Shown here: piece by piece, positions 20,099 through 33,453 of the stretch
Numbering within the stretch: position 1 is the first letter of the stretch
How the letters are laid out: each line of letters opens with the position of its first letter
Assembly: GCA_038501785.1 (NCBI GenBank)
Contig: JBAMJR010000529.1
Coordinates: 21,254-85,253, forward strand
DNA: 64,000 nt
Direction of reading: 5' to 3'
Origin: Myoxocephalus aenaeus
Taxonomy: Eukaryota; Chordata; Actinopteri; Perciformes; Cottidae
The notes under the pieces: model-generated
Database searches by the model: none
Seen by the model: only the letters and a program-made list of their open reading frames with translations
Told to the model about the DNA's origin: nothing
Program-made: the position numbers and the translations under genes

Positions 20099-22080
20099 GT
20101 GCATTTGTGAAAATAAAATAAAGAGACAGTTTCTAAGACTAAGTTGTATGCTCTGACGTCAGGGTTCTATGCTTTGATCTCACGGTTCTATGCTCTGATC
20201 CTGAGGTTCTAAGAAAGAAAGAATGAGATAAATATTGCTCTGATTCTGTGCAGTGATCTCAAGGTTCTATGCTTTGATCCCAAGGTTCTATGCTCAGGTT
20301 AACGGTCATTTGGGGGGCGATGACTTCCAGGGCATACTTTGTCATACTTTACCCAGGTTTGAGGTCACGTTCTCTGGGTAAAGGTTGGGGAAATGCCCCT
20401 ATAAAAGTGCATGGGACTCTGGGTCAGAGTCAGGGGAAGTAACAGGGACACTGGGGCACTGAAGGGTCATTTGGAGGAAGATGACTTCCAGGGCACTCGT
20501 GGTCTGACTTTACCCAGGCTTGAGGTCACTTTCTCTGGGTAAAGGTTGGGGAAATGCCCCTATAAAAGTACATGGGACTCTGGGTCAGAGTCAGGGGAAG
20601 TAACAGGGACACTGGGGAACTGGAGGGTCATTTGGAGGGAGATGGCTTCCAGGGCACACATTGGCTAACTTTACCCAGGAATAAGGTCACCTTCTCTGGG
20701 TAAAAGTTGGGGTCATGTGACCCCCTTGAACCACCTCTGGAGCTCACCCCCCTAACCCGGCTCACCCTCCGACCCCGTGGACCCACACTTAAGCACACCC
20801 CCTGAGTTAAAACCCCCTGTGCGCTTGTTTTAAAGTCCTGTGCCCCTGGTTCTCTAGAGTAAAGAAAGTCCGGGACCATGGATACAAAGAAAAGTGCTAG
20901 ATGTTAGATGTATGCCCTTGGTTAGGTTGATAGGTGAGTGGTTGAGGGATTGGGATTGGGAAAGTCACTCCCGGAATAGTTTATATGCAGAACATACACA
21001 ATAAACTGAGTGAAAACATCGCTAACTCAAGATGGTTCAGATGAGTCTCTCTCGGGATGCGAACCGCCAACCATTGGAACCGGCGTTTTTTTCTGAAGGT
21101 CGCCGAGACTTGAAAGTCAACTCCCCCCAGTACAATGGCCGACGCGATTCCAACGGTACTACCGGCGAGCTAATCGGACCGTGCTAACCCGAGATGGTTC
21201 AGATGAGTCTCTCTCGGGCTGCGAACCGCCAACCACTGGCACCGGGTTTAAGCTAATGCCCTGCGCTTAGACCACTAGGCTAGCGGGGAAACGATGGAAC
21301 CCGGAATCTGGAAATAGGTCTTTTATAAAGGTCATTGGACCCAGGCTACTTGAAACTGGGCTTTTGGATGAGTGGATTATCGTCGGCTTGTTGCGTTTTT
21401 TCCGGGAAGGTCGCAGAGACTTGAAACTCGACTCCCCCACTATAATGGCCAATGCGATTCCAATGGTACTATCCGCGAGCTAATAGGACCATGGCAAGGC
21501 ACTTTTCTGAGAATGAGTCATTTTGCTAATTGAGCTTCTAACACCTTTGTTTGATATTCAAATGAGGTCAGGTGTTGATGGGTGAGTGGTTGAGGTAGGG
21601 GGAAAGGGATTGGGAAAGTCGCTCCTGGAATAGTTCATATGCAAGAATATACACATCAACTGAGGCGAAACACTGCTAACTCAAGATGGTTCAAATGAGT
21701 CTATCTCAAGGTTCTATGCTCTGATCCTCAGGTTCTGAGAAATAAATCATGAGATCAATCTTGCTCTGACATCAGGGTTCTATGCTTTGATCCCAAGGTT
21801 CTATGCTCTGATCCTCAGGTTTGAAGAGAGAAATAATGAGATACATCAGGCTTCTATGCTTTGATCTCAAGGTGCCATGCTCTGATCCTCAGGTTCTAAA
21901 AAAAGAAAGAAAGAGATACATCTTTACTTAACTAGATGCCTGACCATGGAGCCTGACCATGGAGGCCTGGGGCGGGTGTTGCTAAGCAGCTGCCGCGGCT
22001 CTGCCTAATTGAAAGAACTGCACCATGACCAGTGAGAACGGTCCCAGGAGGTGGGCTCAGGACGCAAACCCTTTGTGGTC

Positions 22081-22268
22081 ATCGCTTCTCGGCCTTTTGG
22101 CTAAGATCAAGTGTAGTATCTGTTCTTATCAGTTTAATATCTGATATGTCCTCTATACGAGGATGTCTTATTAAGCAGATTTTTAGCCTTGGGAGACGAA
22201 ATAGGAGCTTGCTCTGTTCACTCCACGCATCGACCCGGTATTGCAGTATTGCTGGGAACGGTGCACCC
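22081..22268 (+). ncRNA. U2: U2 snRNA (unit 9, last A-short)
   Basis: Complete copy with T at nucleotide 67; the last U2 of the A subfamily. Confidence 0.97.
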
Positions 22269-22616
22269 TTCAAATGCCTTGTGGACAACAAAACACCAAT
22301 CCGATGGAGCAGTCTGTCGTTGACTTTGATTCTGTCATCAACGATACAAGTCTCAGTCGCTGTCGGTCTTCAGGACATGTGTCAAACAAAGGGCCTGTGT
22401 ACCTGTTACTGATGCCCCTCTCTCTATTGGAAGGGACACAGACTGTGCAATGGACACTGTTGCTCTCTTTAAAATGTGGGAACGCCCTCTTTAAAATATG
22501 GTCGTGGTAATGGGTGTGGCCTGTTGTTTTGAACACAGCACGTCAACCGAGGCTTACCGTGAGACATTTGACTGGGACGACTACATTACCTGCTGCTCTT
22601 GACAAGAGGGCAGTAC

Positions 22617-22735
22617 TTACTTTGGTTTCTCTTCATAACGCACAAGTCTTTCGCCTTTTACTAAAGACTTCCGTGGAGAGGAACACCAATGAGTTGAACC
22701 TATTTTTGACAGGCTTTGCCGTTCGGCTGAGCCTT
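22617..22735 (+). ncRNA. U5: U5 snRNA (unit 9)
   Basis: Complete copy; the last with the GGTCGTGG upstream variant. Confidence 0.94.
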
Positions 22736-24760
22736 GTGCATTTGTGAAAATAAAATAAAGAGACAGTTTCTAAGACTAAGTTGTATGCTCTGACGTCAGG
22801 GTTCTATGCTTTGATCTCACGGTTCTATGCTCTGATCCTGAGGTTCTAAGAAAGAAAGAATGAGATAAATATTGCTCTGATTCTGTGCAGTGATCTCAAG
22901 GTTCTATGCTTTGATCCCAAGGTTCTATGCTCAGGTTAACGGTCATTTGGGGGGCGATGACTTCCAGGGCATACTTTGTCATACTTTACCCAGGTTTGAG
23001 GTCACGTTCTCTGGGTAAAGGTTGGGGAAATGCCCCTATAAAAGTGCATGGGACTCTGGGTCAGAGTCAGGGGAAGTAACAGGGACACTGGGGCACTGAA
23101 GGGTCATTTGGAGGAAGATGACTTCCAGGGCACTCGTGGTCTGACTTTACCCAGGCTTGAGGTCACTTTCTCTGGGTAAAGGTTGGGGAAATGCCCCTAT
23201 AAAAGTACATGGGACTCTGGGTCAGAGTCAGGGGAAGTAACAGGGACACTGGGGAACTGGAGGGTCATTTGGAGGGAGATGGCTTCCAGGGCACACATTG
23301 GCTAACTTTACCCAGGAATAAGGTCACCTTCTCTGGGTAAAAGTTGGGGTCATGTGACCCCCTTGAACCACCTCTGGAGCTCACCCCCCTAACCCGGCTC
23401 ACCCTCCGACCCCGTGGACCCACACTTAAGCACACCCCCTGAGTTAAAACCCCCTGTGCGCTTGTTTTAAAGTCCTGTGCCCCTGGTTCTCTAGAGTAAA
23501 GAAAGTCCGGGACCATGGATACAAAGAAAAGTGCTAGATGTTAGATGTATGCCCTTGGTTAGGTTGATAGGTGAGTGGTTGAGGGATTGGGATTGGGAAA
23601 GTCACTCCCGGAATAGTTTATATGCAGAACATACACAATAAACTGAGTGAAAACATCGCTAACTCAAGATGGTTCAGATGAGTCTCTCTCGGGATGCGAA
23701 CCGCCAACCATTGGAACCGGCGTTTTTTTCTGAAGGTCGCCGAGACTTGAAAGTCAACTCCCCCCAGTACAATGGCCGACGCGATTCCAACGGTACTACC
23801 GGCGAGCTAATCGGACCGTGCTAACACCCGAGATGGTTCAGATGAGTCTCTCTCGGGCTGCGAACCGCCAACCACTGGCACCGGGTTTAAGCTAATGCCC
23901 TGCGCTTAGACCACTAGGCTAGCGGGGAAACGATGGAACCCGGAATCTGGAAATAGGTCTTTTATAAAGGTCATTGGACCCAGGCTACTTGAAACTGGGC
24001 TTTTGGATGAGTGGATTATCGTCGGCTTGTTGCGTTTTTTCCGGGAAGGTCGCAGAGACTTGAAACCCGACTCCCCCACTATAATGGCCAATGCGATTCC
24101 AATGGTACTATCCGCGAGCTAATAGGACCATGGCAAGGCACTTTTCTGAGAGTCATTTTGCTAATTGAGCTTCTAACACCTTTGTTTGATATTCAAATGA
24201 GGTCAGGTGTTGATGGGTGAGTGGTTGAGGTAGGGGGAAAGGGATTGGGAAAGTCGCTCCTGGAATAGTTCATATGCAAGAATATACACATCAACTGAGG
24301 CGAAACACTGCTAACTCAAGATGGTTCAAATGAGTCCTATCTCAAGGTTCTATGCTCTGATCCTCAGGTTCTGAGAAATAAATCATGAGATCAATCTTGC
24401 TCTGACATCAGGGTTCTATGCTTTGATCTCAAGGTTCTATGCTCTGACATCAGGGTTCTATGCTTTGATCCCAAGGTTCTATGCTCTGATCCTCAGGTTT
24501 GAAGAGAGAAATAATGAGATACATCAGGCTTCTATGCTTTGATCTCAAGGTGCCATGCTCTGATCCTCAGGTTCTAAAAAAAGAAAGAAAGAGATACATC
24601 TTTACTTAACTAGATGCCTGACCATGGAGCCTGACCATGGAGGGCCTGGGGGCGGGTGTTGCTAAGCAGCTGCCGCTGCTCTGCCTAATTGAAAGAACTG
24701 CACCATGACCAGTGAGAACGGTCCCAGGAGGTGGGCTCAGGACGCAAACCCTTTGTGGTC

Positions 24761-24948
24761 ATCGCTTCTCGGCCTTTTGGCTAAGATCAAGTGTAGTATC
24801 TGTTCTTATCAGTTTAATATCTGATACGTCCTCTATACGAGGATGTCTTATTAAGCAGATTTTTAGCCTTGGGAGACGAAATAGGAGCTTGCTCTGTTCA
24901 CTCCACGCATCGACCCGGTATTGCAGTATTGCTGGGAACGGTGCACCC
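24761..24948 (+). ncRNA. U2: U2 snRNA (unit 10, first B)
   Basis: Complete copy and the first with C at nucleotide 67. The 5' flank has two extra Gs (GAGGGCC and GGGGGCGGG), one inside the GC box; the PSE is intact. Confidence 0.97.
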
Positions 24949-25296
24949 TTCAAATGCCTTGTGGACAACAAAACACCAATCCGATGGAGCAGTCTGTCGT
25001 TGACTTGATTCTGTCGTCAACGATACAAGTCTCAGTCGCTGTCGGTCTTCAGGACATGTGTCAAACAAAGGGCCTGTGTACCTGTTACTGATGCCCCTCT
25101 CTCTATTGGAAGGGACACAGACTGTGCAATGGACACTGTTGCTCTCTTTAAAATGTGGGAACGCCCTCTTTAAAATATGGGCGTGGTAATGGGGTGTGGC
25201 CTGTTGTTTTGAACACAGCACGTCAACCGAGGCTTACCGTGAGACATTTGACTGGGACGACTACATTACCTGCTGCTCTTGACAAGAGGGCAGTAC

Positions 25297-25415
25297 TTAC
25301 TTTGGTTTCTCTTCATAACGCACAAGTCTTTCGCCTTTTACTAAAGACTTCCGTGGAGAGGAACACCAATGAGTTGAACCTATTTTTGACAGGCTTTGCC
25401 GTTCGGCTGAGCCTT
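25297..25415 (+). ncRNA. U5: U5 snRNA (unit 10)
   Basis: Complete RNA sequence. The spacer before it has one lost T and one gained G, and the 3' box has one gained G (TTTGTGGAAAA), so 3' processing could be slightly altered if these bases are real. Confidence 0.93.
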
Positions 25416-27440
25416 GTGCATTTGTGGAAAATAAAATAAAGAGACAGTTTCTAAGACTAAGTTGTATGCTCTGACGTCAGGGTTCTATGCTTTGATCTCA
25501 CGGTTCTATGCTCTGATCCTGAGGTTCTAAGAAAGAAAGAATGAGATAAATATTGCTCTGATTCTGTGCAGTGATCTCAAGGTTCTATGCTTTGATCCCA
25601 AGGTTCTATGCTCAGGTTAACGGTCATTTGGGGGGCGATGACTTCCAGGGCATACTTTGTCATACTTTACCCAGGTTTGAGGTCACGTTCTCTGGGTAAA
25701 GGGTGGGGAAATGCCCCTATAAAAGTGCATGGGACTCTGGGTCAGAGTCAGGGGAAGTAACAGGGACACTGGGGCACTGAAGGGTCATTTGGAGGAAGAT
25801 GACTTCCAGGGCACTCGTGGTCTGACTTTACCCAGGCTTGAGGTCACTTTCTCTGGGTAAAGGTTGGGGAAATGCCCCTATAAAAGTACATGGGACTCTG
25901 GGTCAGAGTCAGGGGAAGTAACAGGGACACTGGGGAACTGGAGGGTCATTTGGAGGGAGATGGCTTCCAGGGCACACATTGGCTAACTTTACCCAGGAAT
26001 AAGGTCACCTTCTCTGGGTAAAAGTTGGGGTCATGTGACCCCCTTGAACCACCTCTGGAGCTCACCCCCCTAACCCGGCTCACCCTCCGACCCCGTGGAC
26101 CCACACTTAAGCACACCCCCTGAGTTAAAACCCCCTGTGCGCTTGTTTTAAAGTCCTGTGCCCCTGGTTCTCTAGAGTAAAGAAAGTCCGGGACCATGGA
26201 TACAAAGAAAAGTGCTAGATGTTAGATGTATGCCCTTGGTTAGGTTGATAGGTGAGTGGTTGAGGGATTGGGATTGGGAAAGTCACTCCCGGAATAGTTT
26301 ATATGCAGAACATACACAATAAACTGAGTGAAAACATCGCTAACTCAAGATGGTTCAGATGAGTCTCTCTCGGGATGCGAACCGCCAACCATTGGAACCG
26401 GCGTTTTTTTCTGAAGGTCGCAGAGACTTGAAAGTCAACTCCCCCCAGTACAATGGCCGACGCGATTCCAACGGTACTACCGGCGAGCTAATCGGACCGT
26501 GCTAACCCGAGATGGTTCAGATGAGTCTCTCTCGGGCTGCGAACCGCCAACCACTGGCACCGGGTTTAAGCTAATGCCCTGCGCTTAGACCACTAGGCTA
26601 GCGGGGAAACGATGGAACCCGGAATCTGGAAATAGGTCTTTTATAAAGGTCATTGGACCCAGGCTACTTGAAACTGGGCTTTTGGATGAGTGGATTATCG
26701 TCGGCTTGTTGCGTTTTTTCCGGGAAGGTCGCAGAGACTTGAAACCCGACTCCCCCACTATAATGGCCAATGCGATTCCAATGGTACTATCCGCGAGCTA
26801 ATAGGACCATGGCAAGGCACTTTTCTGAGAATGAGTCATTTTGCTAATTGAGCTTCTAACACCTTTGTTTGATATTCAAATGAGGTCAGGTGTTGATGGG
26901 TGAGTGGTTGAGGTAGGGGGAAAGGGATTGGGAAAGTCGCTCCTGGAATAGTTCATATGCAAGAATATACACATCAACTGAGGCGAAACACTGCTAACTC
27001 AAGATGGTTCAAATGAGTCTATCTCAAGGTTCTATGCTCTGATCCTCAGGTTCTGAGAAATAAATCATGAGATCAATCTTGCTCTGACATCAGGGTTCTA
27101 TGCTTTGATCTCAAGGTTCTATGCTCTGACATCAGGGTTCTATGCTTTGATCCCAAGGTTCTATGCTCTGATCCTCAGGTTTGAAGAGAGAAATAATGAG
27201 ATACATCAGGCTTCTATGCTTTGATCTCAAGGTGCCATGCTCTGATCCTCAGGTTCTAAAAAAAGAAAGAAAGAGATACATCTTTACTTAACTAGATGCC
27301 TGACCATGGAGCCTGACCATGGAGGCCTGGGGCGGGTGTTGCTAAGCAGCTGCCGCTGCTCTGCCTAATTGAAAGAACTGCACCATGACCAGTGAGAACG
27401 GTCCCAGGAGGTGGGCTCAGGACGCAAACCCTTTGTGGTC

Positions 27441-27628
27441 ATCGCTTCTCGGCCTTTTGGCTAAGATCAAGTGTAGTATCTGTTCTTATCAGTTTAATAT
27501 CTGATACGTCCTCTATACGAGGATGTCTTATTAAGCAGATTTTTAGCCTTGGGAGACGAAATAGGAGCTTGCTCTGTTCACTCCACGCATCGACCCGGTA
27601 TTGCAGTATTGCTGGGAACGGTGCACCC
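27441..27628 (+). ncRNA. U2: U2 snRNA (unit 11, B)
   Basis: Complete copy with C at nucleotide 67. Confidence 0.97.
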
Positions 27629-27976
27629 TTCAAATGCCTTGTGGACAACAAAACACCAATCCGATGGAGCAGTCTGTCGTTGACTTTGATTCTGTCGTCA
27701 ACGATACAAGTCTCAGTCGCTGTCGGTCTTCAGGACATGTGTCAAACAAAGGGCCTGTGTACCTGTTACTGATGCCCCTCTCTCTATTGGAAGGGACACA
27801 GACTGTGCAATGGACACTGTTGCTCTCTTTAAAATGTGGGAACGCCCTCTTTAAAATATGGGCGTGGTAATGGGTGTGGCCTGTTGTTTTGAACACAGCA
27901 CGTCAACCGAGGCTTACCGTGAGACATTTGACTGGGACGACTACATTACCTGCTGCTCTTGACAAGAGGGCAGTAC

Positions 27977-28095
27977 TTACTTTGGTTTCTCTTCATAACG
28001 CACAAGTCTTTCGCCTTTTACTAAAGACTTCCGTGGAGAGGAACACCAATGAGTTGAACCTATTTTTGACAGGCTTTGCCGTTCGGCTGAGCCTT
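27977..28095 (+). ncRNA. U5: U5 snRNA (unit 11)
   Basis: Complete copy with the intact GGGCGTGG box upstream. Confidence 0.94.
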
Positions 28096-30119
28096 GTGCA
28101 TTTGTGAAAATAAAATAAAGAGACAGTTTCTAAGACTAAGTTGTATGCTCTGACGTCAGGGTTCTATGCTTTGATCTCACGGTTCTATGCTCTGATCCTG
28201 AGGTTCTAAGAAAGAAAGAATGAGATAAATATTGCTCTGATTCTGTGCAGTGATCTCAAGGTTCTATGCTTTGATCCCAAGGTTCTATGCTCAGGTTAAC
28301 GGTCATTTGGGGGGCGATGACTTCCAGGGCATACTTTGTCATACTTTACCCAGGTTTGAGGTCACGTTCTCTGGGTAAAGGGTGGGGAAATGCCCCTATA
28401 AAAGTGCATGGGACTCTGGGTCAGAGTCAGGGGAAGTAACAGGGACACTGGGGCACTGAAGGGTCATTTGGAGGAAGATGACTTCCAGGGCACTCGTGGT
28501 CTGACTTTACCCAGGCTTGAGGTCACTTTCTCTGGGTAAAGGTTGGGGAAATGCCCCTATAAAAGTACATGGGACTCTGGGTCAGAGTCAGGGGAAGTAA
28601 CAGGGACACTGGGGAACTGGAGGGTCATTTGGAGGGAGATGGCTTCCAGGGCACACATTGGCTAACTTTACCCAGGAATAAGGTCACCTTCTCTGGGTAA
28701 AAGTTGGGGTCATGTGACCCCCTTGAACCACCTCTGGAGCTCACCCCCCTAACCCGGCTCACCCTCCGACCCCGTGGACCCACACTTAAGCACACCCCCT
28801 GAGTTAAAACCCCCTGTGCGCTTGTTTTAAAGTCCTGTGCCCCTGGTTCTCTAGAGTAAAGAAAGTCCGGGACCATGGATACAAAGAAAAGTGCTAGATG
28901 TTAGATGTATGCCCTTGGTTAGGTTGATAGGTGAGTGGTTGAGGGATTGGGATTGGGAAAGTCACTCCCGGAATAGTTTATATGCAGAACATACACAATA
29001 AACTGGGTGAAAACATCGCTAACTCAAGATGGTTCAGATGAGTCTCTCTCGGGATGCGAACCGCCAACCATTGGAACCGGCGTTTTTTTCTGAAGGTCGC
29101 AGAGACTTGAAAGTCAACTCCCCCCAGTACAATGGCCGACGCGATTCCAACGGTACTACCGGCGAGCTAATCGGACCGTGCTAACCCGAGATGGTTCAGA
29201 TGAGTCTCTCTCGGGCTGCGAACCGCCAACCACTGGCACCGGGTTTAAGCTAATGCCCTGCGCTTAGACCACTAGGCTAGCGGGGAAACGATGGAACCCG
29301 GAATCTGGAAATAGGTCTTTTATAAAGGTCATTGGACCCAGGCTACTTGAAACTGGGCTTTTGGATGAGTGGATTATCGTCGGCTTGTTGCGTTTTTTCC
29401 GGGAAGGTCGCAGAGACTTGAAACCCGACTCCCCCACTATAATGGCCAATGCGATTCCAATGGTACTATCCGCGAGCTAATAGGACCATGGCAAGGCACT
29501 TTTCTGAGAATGAGTCATTTTGCTAATTGAGCTTCTAACACCTTTGTTTGATATTCAAATGAGGTCAGGTGTTGATGGGTGAGTGGTTGAGGTAGGGGGA
29601 AAGGGATTGGGAAAGTCGCTCCTGGAATAGTTCATATGCAAGAATATACACATCAACTGAGGCGAAACACTGCTAACTCAAGATGGTTCAAATGAGTCTA
29701 TCTCAAGGTTCTATGCTCTGATCCTCAGGTTCTGAGAAATAAATCATGAGATCAATCTTGCTCTGACATCAGGGTTCTATGCTTTGATCTCAAGGTTCTA
29801 TGCTCTGACATCAGGGTTCTATGCTTTGATCCCAAGGTTCTATGCTCTGATCCTCAGGTTTGAAGAGAGAAATAATGAGATACATCAGGCTTCTATGCTT
29901 TGATCTCAAGGTGCCATGCTCTGATCCTCAGGTTCTAAAAAAAGAAAGAAAGAGATACATCTTTACTTAACTAGATGCCTGACCATGGAGCCTGACCATG
30001 GAGGCCTGGGGCGGGTGTTGCTAAGCAGCTGCCGCTGCTCTGCCTAATTGAAAGAACTGCACCATGACCAGTGAGAACGGTCCCAGGAGGTGGGCTCAGG
30101 ACGCAAACCCTTTGTGGTC

Positions 30120-30307
30120 ATCGCTTCTCGGCCTTTTGGCTAAGATCAAGTGTAGTATCTGTTCTTATCAGTTTAATATCTGATACGTCCTCTATACGAG
30201 GATGTCTTATTAAGCAGATTTTTAGCCTTGGGAGACGAAATAGGAGCTTGCTCTGTTCACTCCACGCATCGACCCGGTATTGCAGTATTGCTGGGAACGG
30301 TGCACCC
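30120..30307 (+). ncRNA. U2: U2 snRNA (unit 12, B)
   Basis: Complete copy with C at nucleotide 67. Confidence 0.97.
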
Positions 30308-30655
30308 TTCAAATGCCTTGTGGACAACAAAACACCAATCCGATGGAGCAGTCTGTCGTTGACTTTGATTCTGTCGTCAACGATACAAGTCTCAGTCGCT
30401 GTCGGTCTTCAGGACATGTGTCAAACAAAGGGCCTGTGTACCTGTTACTGATGCCCCTCTCTCTATTGGAAGGGACACAGACTGTGCAATGGACACTGTT
30501 GCTCTCTTTAAAATGTGGGAACGCCCTCTTTAAAATATGGGCGTGGTAATGGGTGTGGCCTGTTGTTTTGAACACAGCACGTCAACCGAGGCTTACCGTG
30601 AGACATTTGACTGGGACGACTACATTACCTGCTGCTCTTGACAAGAGGGCAGTAC

Positions 30656-30774
30656 TTACTTTGGTTTCTCTTCATAACGCACAAGTCTTTCGCCTTTTAC
30701 TAAAGACTTCCGTGGAGAGGAACACCAATGAGTTGAACCTATTTTTGACAGGCTTTGCCGTTCGGCTGAGCCTT
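30656..30774 (+). ncRNA. U5: U5 snRNA (unit 12)
   Basis: Complete copy with an intact 3' box. Confidence 0.94.
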
Positions 30775-32798
30775 GTGCATTTGTGAAAATAAAATAAAGA
30801 GACAGTTTCTAAGACTAAGTTGTATGCTCTGACGTCAGGGTTCTATGCTTTGATCTCACGGTTCTATGCTCTGATCCTGAGGTTCTAAGAAAGAAAGAAT
30901 GAGATAAATATTGCTCTGATTCTGTGCAGTGATCTCAAGGTTCTATGCTTTGATCCCAAGGTTCTATGCTCAGGTTAACGGTCATTTGGGGGGCGATGAC
31001 TTCCAGGGCATACTTTGTCATACTTTACCCAGGTTTGAGGTCACGTTCTCTGGGTAAAGGGTGGGGAAATGCCCCTATAAAAGTGCATGGGACTCTGGGT
31101 CAGAGTCAGGGGAAGTAACAGGGACACTGGGGCACTGAAGGGTCATTTGGAGGAAGATGACTTCCAGGGCACTCGTGGTCTGACTTTACCCAGGCTTGAG
31201 GTCACTTTCTCTGGGTAAAGGTTGGGGAAATGCCCCTATAAAAGTACATGGGACTCTGGGTCAGAGTCAGGGGAAGTAACAGGGACACTGGGGAACTGGA
31301 GGGTCATTTGGAGGGAGATGGCTTCCAGGGCACACATTGGCTAACTTTACCCAGGAATAAGGTCACCTTCTCTGGGTAAAAGTTGGGGTCATGTGACCCC
31401 CTTGAACCACCTCTGGAGCTCACCCCCCTAACCCGGCTCACCCTCCGACCCCGTGGACCCACACTTAAGCACACCCCCTGAGTTAAAACCCCCTGTGCGC
31501 TTGTTTTAAAGTCCTGTGCCCCTGGTTCTCTAGAGTAAAGAAAGTCCGGGACCATGGATACAAAGAAAAGTGCTAGATGTTAGATGTATGCCCTTGGTTA
31601 GGTTGATAGGTGAGTGGTTGAGGGATTGGGATTGGGAAAGTCACTCCCGGAATAGTTTATATGCAGAACATACACAATAAACTGAGTGAAAACATCGCTA
31701 ACTCAAGATGGTTCAGATGAGTCTCTCTCGGGATGCGAACCGCCAACCATTGGAACCGGCGTTTTTTTCTGAAGGTCGCAGAGACTTGAAAGTCAACTCC
31801 CCCCAGTACAATGGCCGACGCGATTCCAACGGTACTACCGGCGAGCTAATCGGACCGTGCTAACCCGAGATGGTTCAGATGAGTCTCTCTCGGGCTGCGA
31901 ACCGCCAACCACTGGCACCGGGTTTAAGCTAATGCCCTGCGCTTAGACCACTAGGCTAGCGGGGAAACGATGGAACCCGGAATCTGGAAATAGGTCTTTT
32001 ATAAAGGTCATTGGACCCAGGCTACTTGAAACTGGGCTTTTGGATGAGTGGATTATCGTCGGCTTGTTGCGTTTTTTCCGGGAAGGTCGCAGAGACTTGA
32101 AACCCGACTCCCCCACTATAATGGCCAATGCGATTCCAATGGTACTATCCGCGAGCTAATAGGACCATGGCAAGGCACTTTTCTGAGAATGAGTCATTTT
32201 GCTAATTGAGCTTCTAACACCTTTGTTTGATATTCAAATGAGGTCAGGTGTTGATGGGTGAGTGGTTGAGGTAGGGGGAAAGGGATTGGGAAAGTCGCTC
32301 CTGGAATAGTTCATATGCAAGAATATACACATCAACTGAGGCGAAACACTGCTAACTCAAGATGGTTCAAATGAGTCTATCTCAAGGTTCTATGCTCTGA
32401 TCCTCAGGTTCTGAGAAATAAATCATGAGATCAATCTTGCTCTGACATCAGGGTTCTATGCTTTGATCTCAAGGTTCTATGCTCTGACATCAGGGTTCTA
32501 TGCTTTGATCCCAAGGTTCTATGCTCTGATCCTCAGGTTTGAAGAGAGAAATAATGAGATACATCAGGCTTCTATGCTTTGATCTCAAGGTGCCATGCTC
32601 TGATCCTCAGGTTCTAAAAAAAGAAAGAAAGAGATACATCTTTACTTAACTAGATGCCTGACCATGGAGCCTGACCATGGAGGCCTGGGGCGGGTGTTGC
32701 TAAGCAGCTGCCGCTGCTCTGCCTAATTGAAAGAACTGCACCATGACCAGTGAGAACGGTCCCAGGAGGTGGGCTCAGGACGCAAACCCTTTGTGGTC

Positions 32799-32986
32799 AT
32801 CGCTTCTCGGCCTTTTGGCTAAGATCAAGTGTAGTATCTGTTCTTATCAGTTTAATATCTGATACGTCCTCTATACGAGGATGTCTTATTAAGCAGATTT
32901 TTAGCCTTGGGAGACGAAATAGGAGCTTGCTCTGTTCACTCCACGCATCGACCCGGTATTGCAGTATTGCTGGGAACGGTGCACCC
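32799..32986 (+). ncRNA. U2: U2 snRNA (unit 13, B)
   Basis: Complete copy with C at nucleotide 67. The unit is the first with the A variant in the downstream C run (34168). Confidence 0.97.
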
Positions 32987-33334
32987 TTCAAATGCCTTGT
33001 GGACAACAAAACACCAATCCGATGGAGCAGTCTGTCGTTGACTTTGATTCTGTCGTCAACGATACAAGTCTCAGTCGCTGTCGGTCTTCAGGACATGTGT
33101 CAAACAAAGGGCCTGTGTACCTGTTACTGATGCCCCTCTCTCTATTGGAAGGGACACAGACTGTGCAATGGACACTGTTGCTCTCTTTAAAATGTGGGAA
33201 CGCCCTCTTTAAAATATGGGCGTGGTAATGGGTGTGGCCTGTTGTTTTGAACACAGCACGTCAACCGAGGCTTACCGTGAGACATTTGACTGGGACGACT
33301 ACATTACCTGCTGCTCTTGACAAGAGGGCAGTAC

Positions 33335-33453
33335 TTACTTTGGTTTCTCTTCATAACGCACAAGTCTTTCGCCTTTTACTAAAGACTTCCGTGGAGAGGA
33401 ACACCAATGAGTTGAACCTATTTTTGACAGGCTTTGCCGTTCGGCTGAGCCTT
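33335..33453 (+). ncRNA. U5: U5 snRNA (unit 13)
   Basis: Complete copy with an intact 3' box. Confidence 0.94.

Larger units (their letters stand above)
5359..23820 (+). repeat. Array segment A-short (units 3-9)
   Basis: Seven units of 2637-2639 bp. All lack exactly 42 bp, two 21-bp monomers, from the minisatellite upstream of U2. All carry a G that creates CCGCGG about 85 bp before U2, and all have GGTCGTGG where other units have GGGCGTGG before U5. Single-base indels are private to units: +G before the U5 PSE in unit 3, -G near 11062 and +T near 13178 in unit 5, +T near 18765 and +G near 19797 in unit 8. Confidence 0.92.
23821..26501 (+). repeat. Boundary unit 10 with clustered indels
   Basis: This 2681-bp unit is the first of subfamily B by all diagnostic sites. 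It carries seven indels seen in no other unit: +2 near 23826, -4 near 24150, +1 near 24336, +2 in G runs at 24641-24652, -1 near 25006, +1 near 25193 and +1 near 25426. The RNA-coding parts of U2 and U5 are unaffected. The unit marks the switch between subfamilies, so it may be an old divergent junction or a poorly resolved assembly join. Confidence 0.85.
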
